The notes beneath the pieces are model-generated. The model saw nothing but the letters and a program-made list of their open reading frames with translations, ran no database searches and was not told the origin of the DNA. From CAZCGA01 sp964498075 (lineage in GTDB: Bacteria > Desulfobacterota > Binatia > HRBIN30), in assembly GCA_964498075.1 (NCBI GenBank), contig CAZCGA010000144.1, forward strand, positions 1 to 15,281: DNA of 15,281 nucleotides, in the 5' to 3' direction. Of the stretch, positions 1 through 6,134 are shown piece by piece (position 1 is the first letter of the stretch; each line of letters starts with the position of its first letter). The position numbers and the translations under genes were made by a program.

Positions 1-84
1 AACTTCTGCGCGCCGCGCACAGACTTTTGGTGATAGTAGTTCAGGGTGAGCGGAATTCTTCTTTGAAATTGAATCCCCAACCGC

Positions 85-109
85 TCGTGCTGAGCTTGTC
101 GAAGCACTG
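85..109. repeat. Palindromic dispersed repeat (CTTGTCGAAG type)
   Basis: The arms GTGCT (87-91) and AGCAC (103-107) flank GAGCTTGTCGA. Repeats built around a core equivalent to TTCGACAAGCTCAG are, from memory, scattered between genes in many unrelated bacterial genomes and often get mistranslated as LSLSKH-like peptides. Only one copy is in this window, so its repeat status rests on recognition rather than on internal comparison. Confidence 0.5.
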
Positions 110-216
110 TTTGCGAGAAAATCGACAGTCTCGGATGGGAGAGGATCAAGGTGAGGGGCATTTGATGATATCCGAGCCGTTTGACAGGCGGTTTGTCCGC
201 GCCGAATTTGGTTCGT

Positions 217-254
217 GCGGGAGTTGCAGGGGGACGTCGAGGGTTGTGGGAACG
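217..254. repeat. Intergenic repeat family, copy 1
   Basis: The segment GTTGCAGGGGGACGTCGAGG followed by GTTGTGGGAACG matches the block at about 1504-1540 almost base for base, and more weakly a block at 7160-7195. All three copies lie outside intact genes. No transposase or clear terminal inverted repeats are seen. It could be a non-autonomous mobile element or a structured untranslated RNA element. Confidence 0.5.
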
Positions 255-411
255 AGAATGGCTCCTGCGACAAGGCAGACCCGCGGCTAAGCTACGTGTA
301 TCCGCCGGTCGCCGTTAGCGGGGTTCGGCGGAACGGACGGGGCGTCGCCCCGATGCGATACGTACCCACCTGTCAGGGAAGTCCAGGGCGCTTGCCTCGG
401 GGGACAGCTGC

Positions 412-1479
412 GTGATCAAGCGGGCGTTGAAGCCAATTGCCTACGTCATTGTGATGGCGCTCGTCATGCTGGGCATCGTCGAAATGGCCTGCCGCTACGC
501 ATTTCGCGATGACATCGCGCTCGTGCGGAATCCGGATCATCGACAGCGGGCGAGCACGGCAGAAACCAATGCCGACGGCATTCGCAGCCGGAGGGAGGCG
601 AGCGAGTTCACGAAGGACGACCTGAACGTCATCTTTCTCGGCGATTCATTCGTGTTCGGGCTGAAAGAGTCCCCCGAGCTCGCATTGCCGCAGCAGTATG
701 AGCGTCTGGCGCGTGCGCAGCACCCGGCATGCAGGATCAACGTCGCCAATTTCGGGTGGGCCTCGTCGTCGCCCTACTTGTCGCTCCGCCTGCTCAAAGA
801 CATCGGAAAAAAGTACGTGCCTGATGTCGTCTTCCTCGGTGTGGACATGACCGACTTCCACGACGACCTGAAATACCGGCTGCTGGTCGAGCGGCCAACG
901 CTGACGTACAAGGCGTTGCGCTATCTCCCGGGTGTCATCGTACTGGTCAAGAAGGTCTTCACTGGTCTGGGCAGATTTCACTGGGCGCAACGGGCGCACG
1001 AAGCGATGTTCGGACTCCCGATCGACCGGTTCTTCATTGTGAACCAGCCATTGCGGGAGACGGAGCGATATGGGTCCGCGATTCTCGGAAGCGTCCGCGA
1101 CATCGCCGGCTACACGGAGAATGAACTGCACGCGAAGTTCGTGCTCCTGGTATTCCCCCGGTCCTTTCAATACTCGGCCAGAGAATCCCCCAACAACTGG
1201 GAACGAGACGCGTACAAGGTCCTTGGTCCGTATTCCCTGGAACCGTTCGCGCTGTTCGACAAGCTGAGAGACAGCGTGAAGTTTCCGATCTACAGTCTCC
1301 TGCACGACTTTCAGACGACGACGGTATTTCCGACCGTGTTGTACGACGATCCCCATTGGACGGAGAAAGGCCACAGGCTTGTGGCCGAGAGGGTGTACGA
1401 CATCTCCGAGGAGCAACACTTATTGTCGTGTCCTGACAAGGCGCCACCGCAGGGCGCGGCACGCGGGCGCGGACCCTGA
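412..1479 (+). CDS. Membrane-anchored SGNH/GDSL-family hydrolase
   Basis: A 355-residue protein of the SGNH/GDSL esterase superfamily, likely acting outside the inner membrane on acyl groups of a surface polysaccharide or lipid. Residues about 8-28 form one hydrophobic segment (signal anchor or uncleaved signal). Block I is FLGDSFVFG with the predicted nucleophile Ser79. Block V is DDPHWTEKGH with Asp313 and His315 completing the triad. The block III region reads FLGVDMTDF, so the usual GxND asparagine is not evident. The start is GTG at 412, preceded by CGGGGGA seven bases upstream; no better start lies nearby. The gene stands alone: the next intact plus-strand gene is over 1.3 kb downstream, across a relic zone. 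Family assignment is firm. The substrate is unknown; O-acetyl transfer or removal on exopolysaccharide (AlgX/AlgJ-like) is one inference. Confidence 0.85.
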   Translation: MIKRALKPIAYVIVMALVMLGIVEMACRYAFRDDIALVRNPDHRQRASTAETNADGIRSRREASEFTKDDLNVIFLGDSFVFGLKESPELALPQQYERLARAQHPACRINVANFGWASSSPYLSLRLLKDIGKKYVPDVVFLGVDMTDFHDDLKYRLLVERPTLTYKALRYLPGVIVLVKKVFTGLGRFHWAQRAHEAMFGLPIDRFFIVNQPLRETERYGSAILGSVRDIAGYTENELHAKFVLLVFPRSFQYSARESPNNWERDAYKVLGPYSLEPFALFDKLRDSVKFPIYSLLHDFQTTTVFPTVLYDDPHWTEKGHRLVAERVYDISEEQHLLSCPDKAPPQGAARGRGP

Positions 1480-1480
1480 G

Positions 1481-1545
1481 GGAGGGCCGTATATGGTCCG
1501 TCCGGGATTTGCAGGGGGATGTCGGGGGTTGTGGGAACGTCTGAT
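1481..1545. repeat. Intergenic repeat family, copy 2
   Basis: This starts just past the stop codon of the SGNH hydrolase. The 5' part (GAGGGCCGTATATGGTCCG) resembles the same position of copy 3 (7141-7160). The core GATTTGCAGGGGGATGTCGG resembles both copy 1 and copy 3, and GTTGTGGGAACG is shared with copy 1. The shared order of sub-blocks indicates one element family about 55-65 bases long. Confidence 0.55.
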
Positions 1546-1556
1546 ACTGGCGCGTC

Positions 1557-1690
1557 ATGGCAAATTGGGCCCTTATGCGGGCTATCCGCCCGATGTCGAC
1601 GGCGGAGGATGTCGCGCGGCTGATCCTCGATTGCACCACCGACGGCGTCCGCGAGCGCACCATTCCGGTGTCGACCGGATACCGAAGGAC
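1557..1690 (+). pseudogene. Possible short-chain dehydrogenase C-terminal remnant
   Basis: The open frame reads MSTAEDVARLILDCTTDG followed by VRERTIPV. This resembles the C-terminal helix of classical short-chain dehydrogenases, where an M-S-x-E-D-V-A-R type segment precedes the last strand. There is no Rossmann glycine motif, no YxxxK catalytic motif, and nothing SDR-like upstream, because repeat copy 2 begins there. If the identification is right, it is a dead 3' fragment of roughly 40 codons. The match is short and the call is tentative. Confidence 0.35.
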
Positions 1691-1777
1691 AGACCCGGGG
1701 TCGCATCTTGGACATTGGACGTTCGCTCGCAAGCACGCCGGAGGTTGTTCGATCCGATGCAGACCGATGCCCAAGTA

Positions 1778-1806
1778 CAGCTTTCAGCTCTCAGCCATCA
1801 GCCAGA
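1778..1806. repeat. CAGCTTTCAGCTCTCAGCC-type repeat
   Basis: The sequence alternates near-palindromic AGCT and CAGC units (AGCTTTCAGCTCTCAGCCAT). From memory, similar 'LSAISxQ'-encoding repeats recur between genes in many environmental genomes. There is one copy in this window. Confidence 0.35.
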
Positions 1807-1874
1807 GGATTCAAGGGGCAGCCAAGATGTTCTTCGACCGAACTCGTCCACCGATGGCGTCGCGGAATCGTGAT

Positions 1875-1906
1875 CCTCCGTGCTCTCGGTGCCCTCTGTG
1901 GTGAGA
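1875..1906 (-). repeat. Short-period intergenic repeat (CCACAGAGGCACCGAGA type)
   Basis: On the minus strand this reads CACCACAGAGGGCACCGAGA and continues GCACGGAGG. It is a degenerate 8-9-base tandem unit (CACAGAGG, CACCGAGA, CACGGAGG). A related plus-strand stretch lies at 2589-2621. Such units translate to HRGHRE-like peptides, which explains spurious open frames here. Confidence 0.5.
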
Positions 1907-1999
1907 TCTGTCTTCCAGCGTGTGCGTGATGAGCGCCTGATCCGCGTTCCGCGGAATGTGGGTTGGCCATGGCTGAACGCCTGGCACCCTTCGATGACC

Positions 2000-2041
2000 T
2001 TCCTCTTCGTGATCTTCGTGCCTTCGTGGTGATTCCCTTTT
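2000..2041 (-). repeat. Short-period intergenic repeat (CCACGAAGGCACGAAGA type)
   Basis: On the minus strand this reads ATCACCACGAAGGCACGAAG and continues ATCACGAAGAGGAA, a tandem 9-base unit built on CACGAAG. It belongs with the related repeat classes at 1875-1906, 2589-2621, 4048-4091 and 4931-4986. It sits in gene-less DNA just before the chimeric relic at 2085. Confidence 0.5.
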
Positions 2042-2084
2042 GGTAGCGCTTGCGCTTTCGCGGGATGGTGGTGTAGCGGGGCGC

Positions 2085-2377
2085 ATGGCCGACGCCGATA
2101 CGGTTCGTGCCCATCCCGATCTCGCCGCGGCGGTCGCGTTCGCGTTCGCGCCGTTGGCGCTCGGCTTTCCCGCGATGGCGCTCGCGGTGTTCGGCGCGGG
2201 CTGCGATCGGCACAGCGTGGCGCGAGTCTTCTCCGCGGTGTACCCGACGAGCCTCTACCTGGCGCTGTCGACGCCGTTCTGGCCGCTGCCGTCGCTGCGT
2301 GGGTGGACGCGGGCGCGCCGCCTCGAGACCGCCTGCCTCGTCTGGCTCTGGTTCACGTGTCTCACGCATGCGACACC
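2085..2377 (+). pseudogene. Truncated polytopic membrane protein (N-terminal fragment)
   Basis: The frame opening at ATG 2085 encodes about 97 plausible residues with hydrophobic stretches at roughly residues 10-38, 50-65 and 85-93, including LETACLVWLWFTCLTHAT. It then runs into sequence that makes sense only in another frame, as a cytochrome P450 tail. The R...W...TH pattern near the end is reminiscent of EXPERA/emopamil-binding-like membrane proteins, but this is a guess from a fragment. Codon use looks coding up to the junction near 2370 and degrades afterwards (Arg/Ser/Ala-rich translation). The simplest reading is that a deletion fused the 5' part of one gene to the 3' end of another. 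No good ribosome binding site was found. Confidence 0.45.
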
Positions 2378-2572
2378 AGCGGACACCTCGGCTTCGGTCT
2401 GGGCGCGCACTATTGTCTCGGCGCGGCGCTGGCGCGCTTGGAAGCGCGCATCGCGCTCGACGCGTTGCTCGACGAGCTGCCGCACCTGCGCCGGCGCAGC
2501 GCGACCATCGAGTACGCCGACTCCTTCCTCGTCCGCGGCCCGCACCGCCTGGAGCTGGCGCGCGCCGCATGA
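2378..2572 (+). pseudogene. Cytochrome P450 C-terminal remnant
   Basis: From about 2384 the frame encodes HLGFGLGAHYCLGAALARLE and then a helix and a RGPHRLEL-type ending before TGA at 2570-2572. This is the P450 haem-binding signature FGxGxHxCxG with the axial cysteine, the L-helix (ALARLE), and the typical bacterial CYP C-terminus. Only about 60 residues remain of an enzyme normally near 400 residues. The I-helix, ExxR and oxygen-binding regions are absent, so it cannot be functional. The upstream sequence belongs to a different gene fragment in another frame. The identification as a P450 tail is firm. Confidence 0.8.
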
Positions 2573-2588
2573 GCTGGAAGAGACGAGC

Positions 2589-2621
2589 CAACCACAGAGG
2601 CCCAGAGGACACCGAGCCGGA
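2589..2621 (+). repeat. Short-period intergenic repeat (CCACAGAGGCCCAGAGG type)
   Basis: The stretch reads CCAACCACAGAGGCCCAGAG then GACACCGAGCCGG. It is the plus-strand counterpart of the class seen inverted at 1875-1906, and begins 17 bases after the P450 relic stop. The remaining bases to 2818 hold no gene; they contain an imperfect hairpin (GTCAGC 2659-2664 with GCTGAC 2673-2678). Confidence 0.45.
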
Positions 2622-2818
2622 TCACCGAAATGATTGAAGGCAGGCGTGGAAGTGCGGGGTCAGCCCGGTGACGCTGACATCACTGCGATGAGCTCGCGCG
2701 ACCGGCTACGCAGGCTTTCCCTTGCCAACCTGCGACTGTGCGTGGTAGCGATCCATAGGTGACCAGACGCTGCACCACAGAAGCGACGTGCCGCCATCGC
2801 CGTCGCGGGAGGGCACCA

Positions 2819-3841
2819 ATGAAGGCTCACCGAGGACCACTCCCAGTAGCTTGTGTGCTGCTCATAGCGCTGTGCGCCAACTCGCCGGCTCGCGCCACGA
2901 TCGATCTCACTGGACAATGGATAGTCAAGGGCTCGTACAGTTTCGGACCCTTGCTGTGGAACTTTGCGCAGGCGGGTACGACCGTGACCTACACGTACAA
3001 AAAGGGTGGGACGTTCGTCCAGTTCCCTAGCATTACCTCCGACACCGGCAGCATCGACCTCGGCACCGGAATCGTGTCGTTCGGGATCGGTACCTACTGC
3101 GGAAATCCTGACGGATTGACACTGCAGATCGCGCCGGATGGCAATAGCTTTACTGGTGAGCGACAGTACAGCATTGTTGCCTCGAATTTTGAGTGCATCG
3201 GTCTGACACTGACGTACGAAGGCGCGCGCTGTGCGGCAGGCAATTCGAGCACCGGCTGCGCGCTGCTGCCGGGGGGCGGCGACACCACCACCGATTGTCT
3301 GAACGAATGGGTGACGCCGCGCGGCGGCATCCAGGCCTCGACTGCGCGTCGCGCGCGGTTGGAATGCACCGACGGTGATCCGAGCTGTGATTTCGGTTCG
3401 TCCGGCGACAATTTCTGCGTATTCCGTATCGGGATGTGCTTCAACGTCGCCGACCCGGGACTGTCTTGCAGCGCCGGTTCAGTGCAACGAGTCCGGCTGC
3501 GGCGCGGGCACGAGGCGCAGCGCGCCGCCTTAGAGGCGAGGCTGCCTGACATCGGCGGGCACATCCAAGGCATCTGCGTTCATCAAGCCGGGGTCACCAC
3601 GCCGTGCCGGACCGACGCCGACTGCAACTTCGGAGCCATCTGCAAGCGCTTGGTGACATTCGGGGCAGGATTGACCGGCAGCGACGTGTGCACGCCGTTG
3701 GCAAGCATCGCGGTGCCCGCGTCGAGGGGCAGAGGCGGCCAATTGACCCTACGGATGGAGACTCAGGCCAGGAATTCGAACTCGTTCAGCTGGCGCACCG
3801 ATCGGGACACGCTGCGGCTCGTCTGTCGACCCCATCCGTAA
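2819..3841 (+). CDS. Exported Cys-rich protein of unknown function
   Basis: A 340-residue protein with a clear signal peptide (about residues 1-26: MKAHR, a hydrophobic core, and cleavage after SPARA). Residues 27 to about 140 form a beta-rich, lipocalin-like or barrel-like region beginning DLTGQWIVKGSY. The remainder is rich in cysteine (DGDPSCDFGSSGDNFC, CRTDADCNFGAIC, VCTPL), consistent with disulphides outside the cytoplasm, and ends TLRLVCRPHP. The CRTDADC motif resembles short Cys-rich units in secreted proteins of environmental deltaproteobacteria-like genomes (from memory). The start at ATG 2819 is chosen because GGAGG lies six bases upstream and it produces the signal peptide; an in-frame GTG earlier would not. 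A homologous C-terminal fragment lies in convergent orientation just downstream. Function is unknown. Confidence 0.8.
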   Translation: MKAHRGPLPVACVLLIALCANSPARATIDLTGQWIVKGSYSFGPLLWNFAQAGTTVTYTYKKGGTFVQFPSITSDTGSIDLGTGIVSFGIGTYCGNPDGLTLQIAPDGNSFTGERQYSIVASNFECIGLTLTYEGARCAAGNSSTGCALLPGGGDTTTDCLNEWVTPRGGIQASTARRARLECTDGDPSCDFGSSGDNFCVFRIGMCFNVADPGLSCSAGSVQRVRLRRGHEAQRAALEARLPDIGGHIQGICVHQAGVTTPCRTDADCNFGAICKRLVTFGAGLTGSDVCTPLASIAVPASRGRGGQLTLRMETQARNSNSFSWRTDRDTLRLVCRPHP

Positions 3842-3874
3842 AGCCGCAGCGCCGGCTGTTCACGCAGCTGACGC

Positions 3875-4027
3875 TCACGGCGCGGGCCGGCAGATCAACG
3901 TGAGCGCGTCGATATCGCGCACGCGCCGGTTCGACGCGGACGTCGCCTCCGTCCGCAGGCGCAACATCGACTTGCCGAAGCGTCCCCGACCGGCGGGAAC
4001 CCGGACCGGTGTCAGCGGTGTGCACAC
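3875..4027 (-). pseudogene. C-terminal relic of a paralogue of the exported Cys-rich protein
   Basis: On the minus strand this encodes VCTPLTPVRVPAGRGRFGK, continuing to TLICRPAP and a TGA. It aligns along its whole length with the C-terminus of the protein at 2819-3841 (VCTPLASIAVPASRGRGGQ, continuing to TLRLVCRPHP). Shared anchors are VCTPL, VPA.RGR, the RD.D.L motif and the CRP end. Upstream of VCTPL the homology stops; about 20 bases further lies an intergenic repeat (4048-4091), so only about 50 codons survive. The two related tails face each other, 33 bases apart. An open frame continues to 4246 but carries no family sequence. Confidence 0.7.
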
Positions 4028-4047
4028 GTTTGGATTCATCTCCAACC

Positions 4048-4091
4048 CTGTCTTTGCGCCTTGGCGCCTTGGCGCGAGAAATTCTTTCCTC
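4048..4091 (-). repeat. Short-period intergenic repeat (GCGCCAAGGCGCCAAGGCGC type)
   Basis: The minus strand reads AGAATTTCTCGCGCCAAGGC and then GCCAAGGCGCAAAGACAGG, with a repeated 9-base GCGCCAAG unit. From memory, this is the widespread 'SRKDAKAQR'-encoding intergenic repeat type. It directly follows the break point of the exported-protein paralogue relic, suggesting that the truncation and the repeat are linked. Confidence 0.5.
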
Positions 4092-4181
4092 GGATCGGGC
4101 GGATTGATGCCGTCTTGCGAAAGAGACGCCATCGACACAGCAAGGCTTGACGGAATGTCCCGTATCTGAGACGCTCCGCCG

Positions 4182-4532
4182 GTGAAGCCGGCGATCTTCC
4201 ACCCGGCGGCGCGTGAAGCGATCCGGGCGTTTCCGACTGCGGTCAAACGCCAGCTGGGGAAGGCGATTCTGGATCTACAGAAGGGACACCATTTGGGAAT
4301 GCCGCTGTCACGCCCGATGCGGGAGGTGGCGGTGGGCGTGGAAGAGTTGAGAATTCGCGATGCGGCTGGAATCTACCGCACCTTCTATTTCACGAAATCG
4401 AAGCATGGGATCCTGATCCCACACGCCTGCGTGAAAAAGACGCAGAAGACCCCGCAGCACGAGATCGCACTCGCTAGGAAGCGGCTCAAGGAGATGAGGG
4501 ATGAAGGACAGCAAATCGATCATCGCACGTGA
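4182..4532 (+). CDS. HigB/Gp49-like toxin (RelE superfamily)
   Basis: A 116-residue small basic protein of the phage-derived Gp49-like/HigB type within the RelE/ParE superfamily. Such toxins are ribosome-associated mRNA interferases. Visible features are an N-terminal helix pair (AREAIRAFPTAVKRQLGKAI), a strand block ending VEELRIRDAAGIYRTFY, and a conserved C-terminal stretch FTKSKHGILIPHACVKKTQK with helix EIALARKRLKEM. The R-x-x-Y/F-x-F-type core and the K-K-T-x-K motif are characteristic. The start is GTG at 4182; no strong ribosome binding site is present. The coding region overlaps the antitoxin gene by 32 bases, the usual toxin-first order of HigBA loci. Length fits the family. The cleavage target is not deducible. 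Confidence 0.85.
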   Translation: MKPAIFHPAAREAIRAFPTAVKRQLGKAILDLQKGHHLGMPLSRPMREVAVGVEELRIRDAAGIYRTFYFTKSKHGILIPHACVKKTQKTPQHEIALARKRLKEMRDEGQQIDHRT

Positions 4533-4800
4533 CGCTCGCCAGCTCGCCGCGGCGCTCGGATTGACACCCGCCGACGCCGTCGAGATCGAGGTACGGAGCA
4601 CTCTCAATGACAAGATCGTGGAGGTCGTGGGGCGACTCGCACTCACCCACGCGCAGGTTGCCAAACTGTGTGGGACCTCGCGCACGCGGATTACAGCCAT
4701 CATGAATCGAAACACGGGGGACGTTTCGACCGATCTCCTGCTGCGCATTCTGGCTCGGCTGGGATATCGCGCGAAGATCCGTTTTTCGAAGGCGGCGTAG
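4501..4800 (+). CDS. HigA-like antitoxin (XRE-family HTH)
   Basis: A 99-residue partner of the preceding toxin. Residues about 45-90 form an XRE-type helix-turn-helix (LTHAQVAKLCGTSRTRITAI then a scaffold helix LLLRILARLGY). The N-terminal part (about 10-40) is the likely toxin-contact or dimerisation region. The ATG at 4501 is preceded by AAGGAG seven bases upstream, inside the toxin gene, so the antitoxin has its own strong ribosome binding site. Antitoxins of this class normally neutralise the toxin and autorepress the operon by binding the promoter upstream of the toxin. The gene ends in TAG and is followed by a hairpin. Confidence 0.85.
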   Translation: MKDSKSIIARDARQLAAALGLTPADAVEIEVRSTLNDKIVEVVGRLALTHAQVAKLCGTSRTRITAIMNRNTGDVSTDLLLRILARLGYRAKIRFSKAA

Positions 4801-4812
4801 ACGACGGGCGCG

Positions 4813-4832
4813 CGCCGACGAGTCGGTCGGCG
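4813..4832 (+). terminator. Hairpin after the HigBA pair
   Basis: The arms CGCCGAC (4813-4819) and GTCGGCG (4826-4832) are perfectly complementary across a six-base loop, 13 bases after the antitoxin stop. No T-tract follows, so it is a weak candidate for intrinsic termination; it may instead be a 3' stabilising structure. Confidence 0.35.
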
Positions 4833-5129
4833 AGGCGGATCGGTTCCGGGAGCCGATACCGGATGGCGCAGGCAAGGACGATCTGCTGCGCGGCTTACAG
4901 GTCGATCCGGTGACGAAGACCGGACCCCAATCGGAAAAGAAAACTCGCGCAAAGGGGCCAAGCCGCAAAGAAGGGCGCCGAGAAGGCAACAGGGGAGCCG
5001 TATCCTCTGACTGTTCGCCTCGGCTTCCGCGCTTTGCAAGACCGCTGGCCACGGCTAGCATGCGCCCCATGCACGCCCGAGCAATCATCGCGCAGATCAA
5101 GGCGCTCCCGATGTATTTCGTAGCGTGAG
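4833..5129. other. Gene-less interval between HigBA and the deacetylase-like gene
   Basis: No supported gene is seen. A short open frame at 5069-5128 (19 codons, MHARAIIAQ...) ends one base before the next start codon; it could be a leader peptide but has no ribosome binding site. A short-period repeat lies at 4931-4986. No convincing promoter was recognised. Confidence 0.5.
4931..4986 (+). repeat. Short-period intergenic repeat (CGCAAAGGGGCCAAGCCGC type)
   Basis: The plus strand reads ACTCGCGCAAAGGGGCCAAG and then CCGCAAAGAAGGGCGCCGAG, a degenerate 9-base period of CGCAAAG-like units. It is the same class as the minus-strand element at 4048-4091, in opposite orientation. The two bracket the HigBA pair. 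Confidence 0.45.
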
Positions 5130-6134
5130 TTGTCGGTGGTCACCTCGTCCCAGGTACCGGTGTTGGTCTTGATCGATGTCGAGCCCAACGGGTTCTTCAT
5201 CGGCGCGGGAAAGGTGCCGTGGTCCGGGTTCGAGCGGGCCCTCGATATCATGGCCGAAGTTCGACGTACGCTTTCGCAGCAGACGCGGCACCGCGTGCAG
5301 TTCACCTGGCTGGTGCGGGCCGACGCGCAGATCGCGGAGACCTACGGTTCGCCCGCGTGGGCTCTGGAGCACTATCGCGACGCCTTCGCTGGCCTCCTCG
5401 ACGCTGGCGATGAAGTCGGCCTTCATGTGCACGCCTACCGGTGGGATGAGGAAGGCACGCGCTGGATCGAGGACTACGGAAACCAGGAATGGGTCAACCA
5501 CTGCATCCACCTCGGCGTCGGCGCCTTTGAGAGGCATTTCAAGCGACTGCCGGCTTCGTTCAGCATGGGTATGGATTGGACGAATCAGGACACCATTCGG
5601 CTTCTGAGCGAGCTGCAGATCCGCTACGAGTTCTCAACCGTCTTGAACAAGGAATCCCAGCCCTTTCCGCCGCGAGATACGTACACCGGCGTTCTCCCCC
5701 ATTGCTCTCAGATTCCGGAGAGACCGTATCGGCCCTCGCCGCAGGATTTCCGCTGCGCTGCCGATTCCGAAGCCGGTGGGGGCATGTGGCTGGTTCCACA
5801 GTCCAGCCGCGTTGCCGATATCCCTCCTTCATGGAAGCGCCGGCTGTGGGATGCCGCTCACGGACAGCCACAGCCCGGTCCCTGCACGAGGAAGTTCTTC
5901 CTCCAAGACGATCCGGCCGACCTGCGGCCCGCCATCGACGACATGCTGCGCCGACTGAAGCGTCCCTATCTCACGTTTGCGGTGCGAACCCACGAGTTCT
6001 GCAGCTCGGAGGTAATCGCGATCATACGGCGTAACCTGGAGAGCGCGCTGGAGCGTCGCGAGGCCAGCACCTTCGTCTTCACGACTCCCGCGGAGGCACT
6101 GCGAATCCTGGGATACGAGGATCCGGCGGGTTGA
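5130..6134 (+). CDS. Polysaccharide-deacetylase-like protein (CE4/NodB-related fold)
   Basis: A 334-residue cytoplasmic-looking protein of the glycoside hydrolase/deacetylase beta-alpha-barrel superfamily, closest in feel to WalW-type deacetylase-like proteins in polysaccharide loci. The first strand reads VPVLVLIDVEPNG, with acidic residues Asp16 and Glu18. A second motif DEVGLHVHAYRWD gives the H-x-H pair His98/His100, expected metal ligands. Later conserved-looking stretches include TWLVRAD (59-64) and SMGMDWTNQDTI. No signal peptide is seen. The start is TTG at 5130, the first possible codon after an in-frame stop; GTG at 5136 is an equal alternative, and neither has a clear ribosome binding site. 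The 3' end overlaps the convergent glycosyltransferase gene by 56 bases. A role in glycan processing is inferred; substrate unknown. Confidence 0.75.
   Translation: MSVVTSSQVPVLVLIDVEPNGFFIGAGKVPWSGFERALDIMAEVRRTLSQQTRHRVQFTWLVRADAQIAETYGSPAWALEHYRDAFAGLLDAGDEVGLHVHAYRWDEEGTRWIEDYGNQEWVNHCIHLGVGAFERHFKRLPASFSMGMDWTNQDTIRLLSELQIRYEFSTVLNKESQPFPPRDTYTGVLPHCSQIPERPYRPSPQDFRCAADSEAGGGMWLVPQSSRVADIPPSWKRRLWDAAHGQPQPGPCTRKFFLQDDPADLRPAIDDMLRRLKRPYLTFAVRTHEFCSSEVIAIIRRNLESALERREASTFVFTTPAEALRILGYEDPAG

Larger units (their letters stand above)
1..411. other. Gene-less 5' region
   Basis: No convincing gene is seen on either strand; the short open frames here have no recognisable protein features. The stretch holds a palindromic GAGCTTGTCGA repeat near 85-109, a copy of an intergenic repeat family at 217-254, and a small GC-rich hairpin (six-base arms 338-343 and 347-352, loop of three) about 60 bases before the next gene. 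A purine-rich CGGGGGA at 398-404 is the likely ribosome binding site of the gene starting at 412. No clear sigma-70 promoter could be picked out. Confidence 0.6.

Noticed and set aside
646..1419. A 257-codon minus-strand open frame within the SGNH hydrolase gene
   Set aside because: It is the antisense of a gene with clear catalytic motifs and has no recognisable protein features.
2107..2637. An Arg/Ser-rich plus-strand frame across the membrane-protein/P450 relic
   Set aside because: Composition is typical of an out-of-frame reading of GC-rich coding DNA; the P450 and membrane motifs lie in the other two frames.
4147..4170. TTGACG as a promoter for the HigB-like gene
   Set aside because: There is no acceptable -10 box at 16-18 bases; the only TATCTG lies far too close.
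5069..5128. A 19-codon open frame ending just before the deacetylase-like start, possible leader peptide
   Set aside because: No ribosome binding site, no attenuator-like codon run or hairpin; too little support for a gene call.
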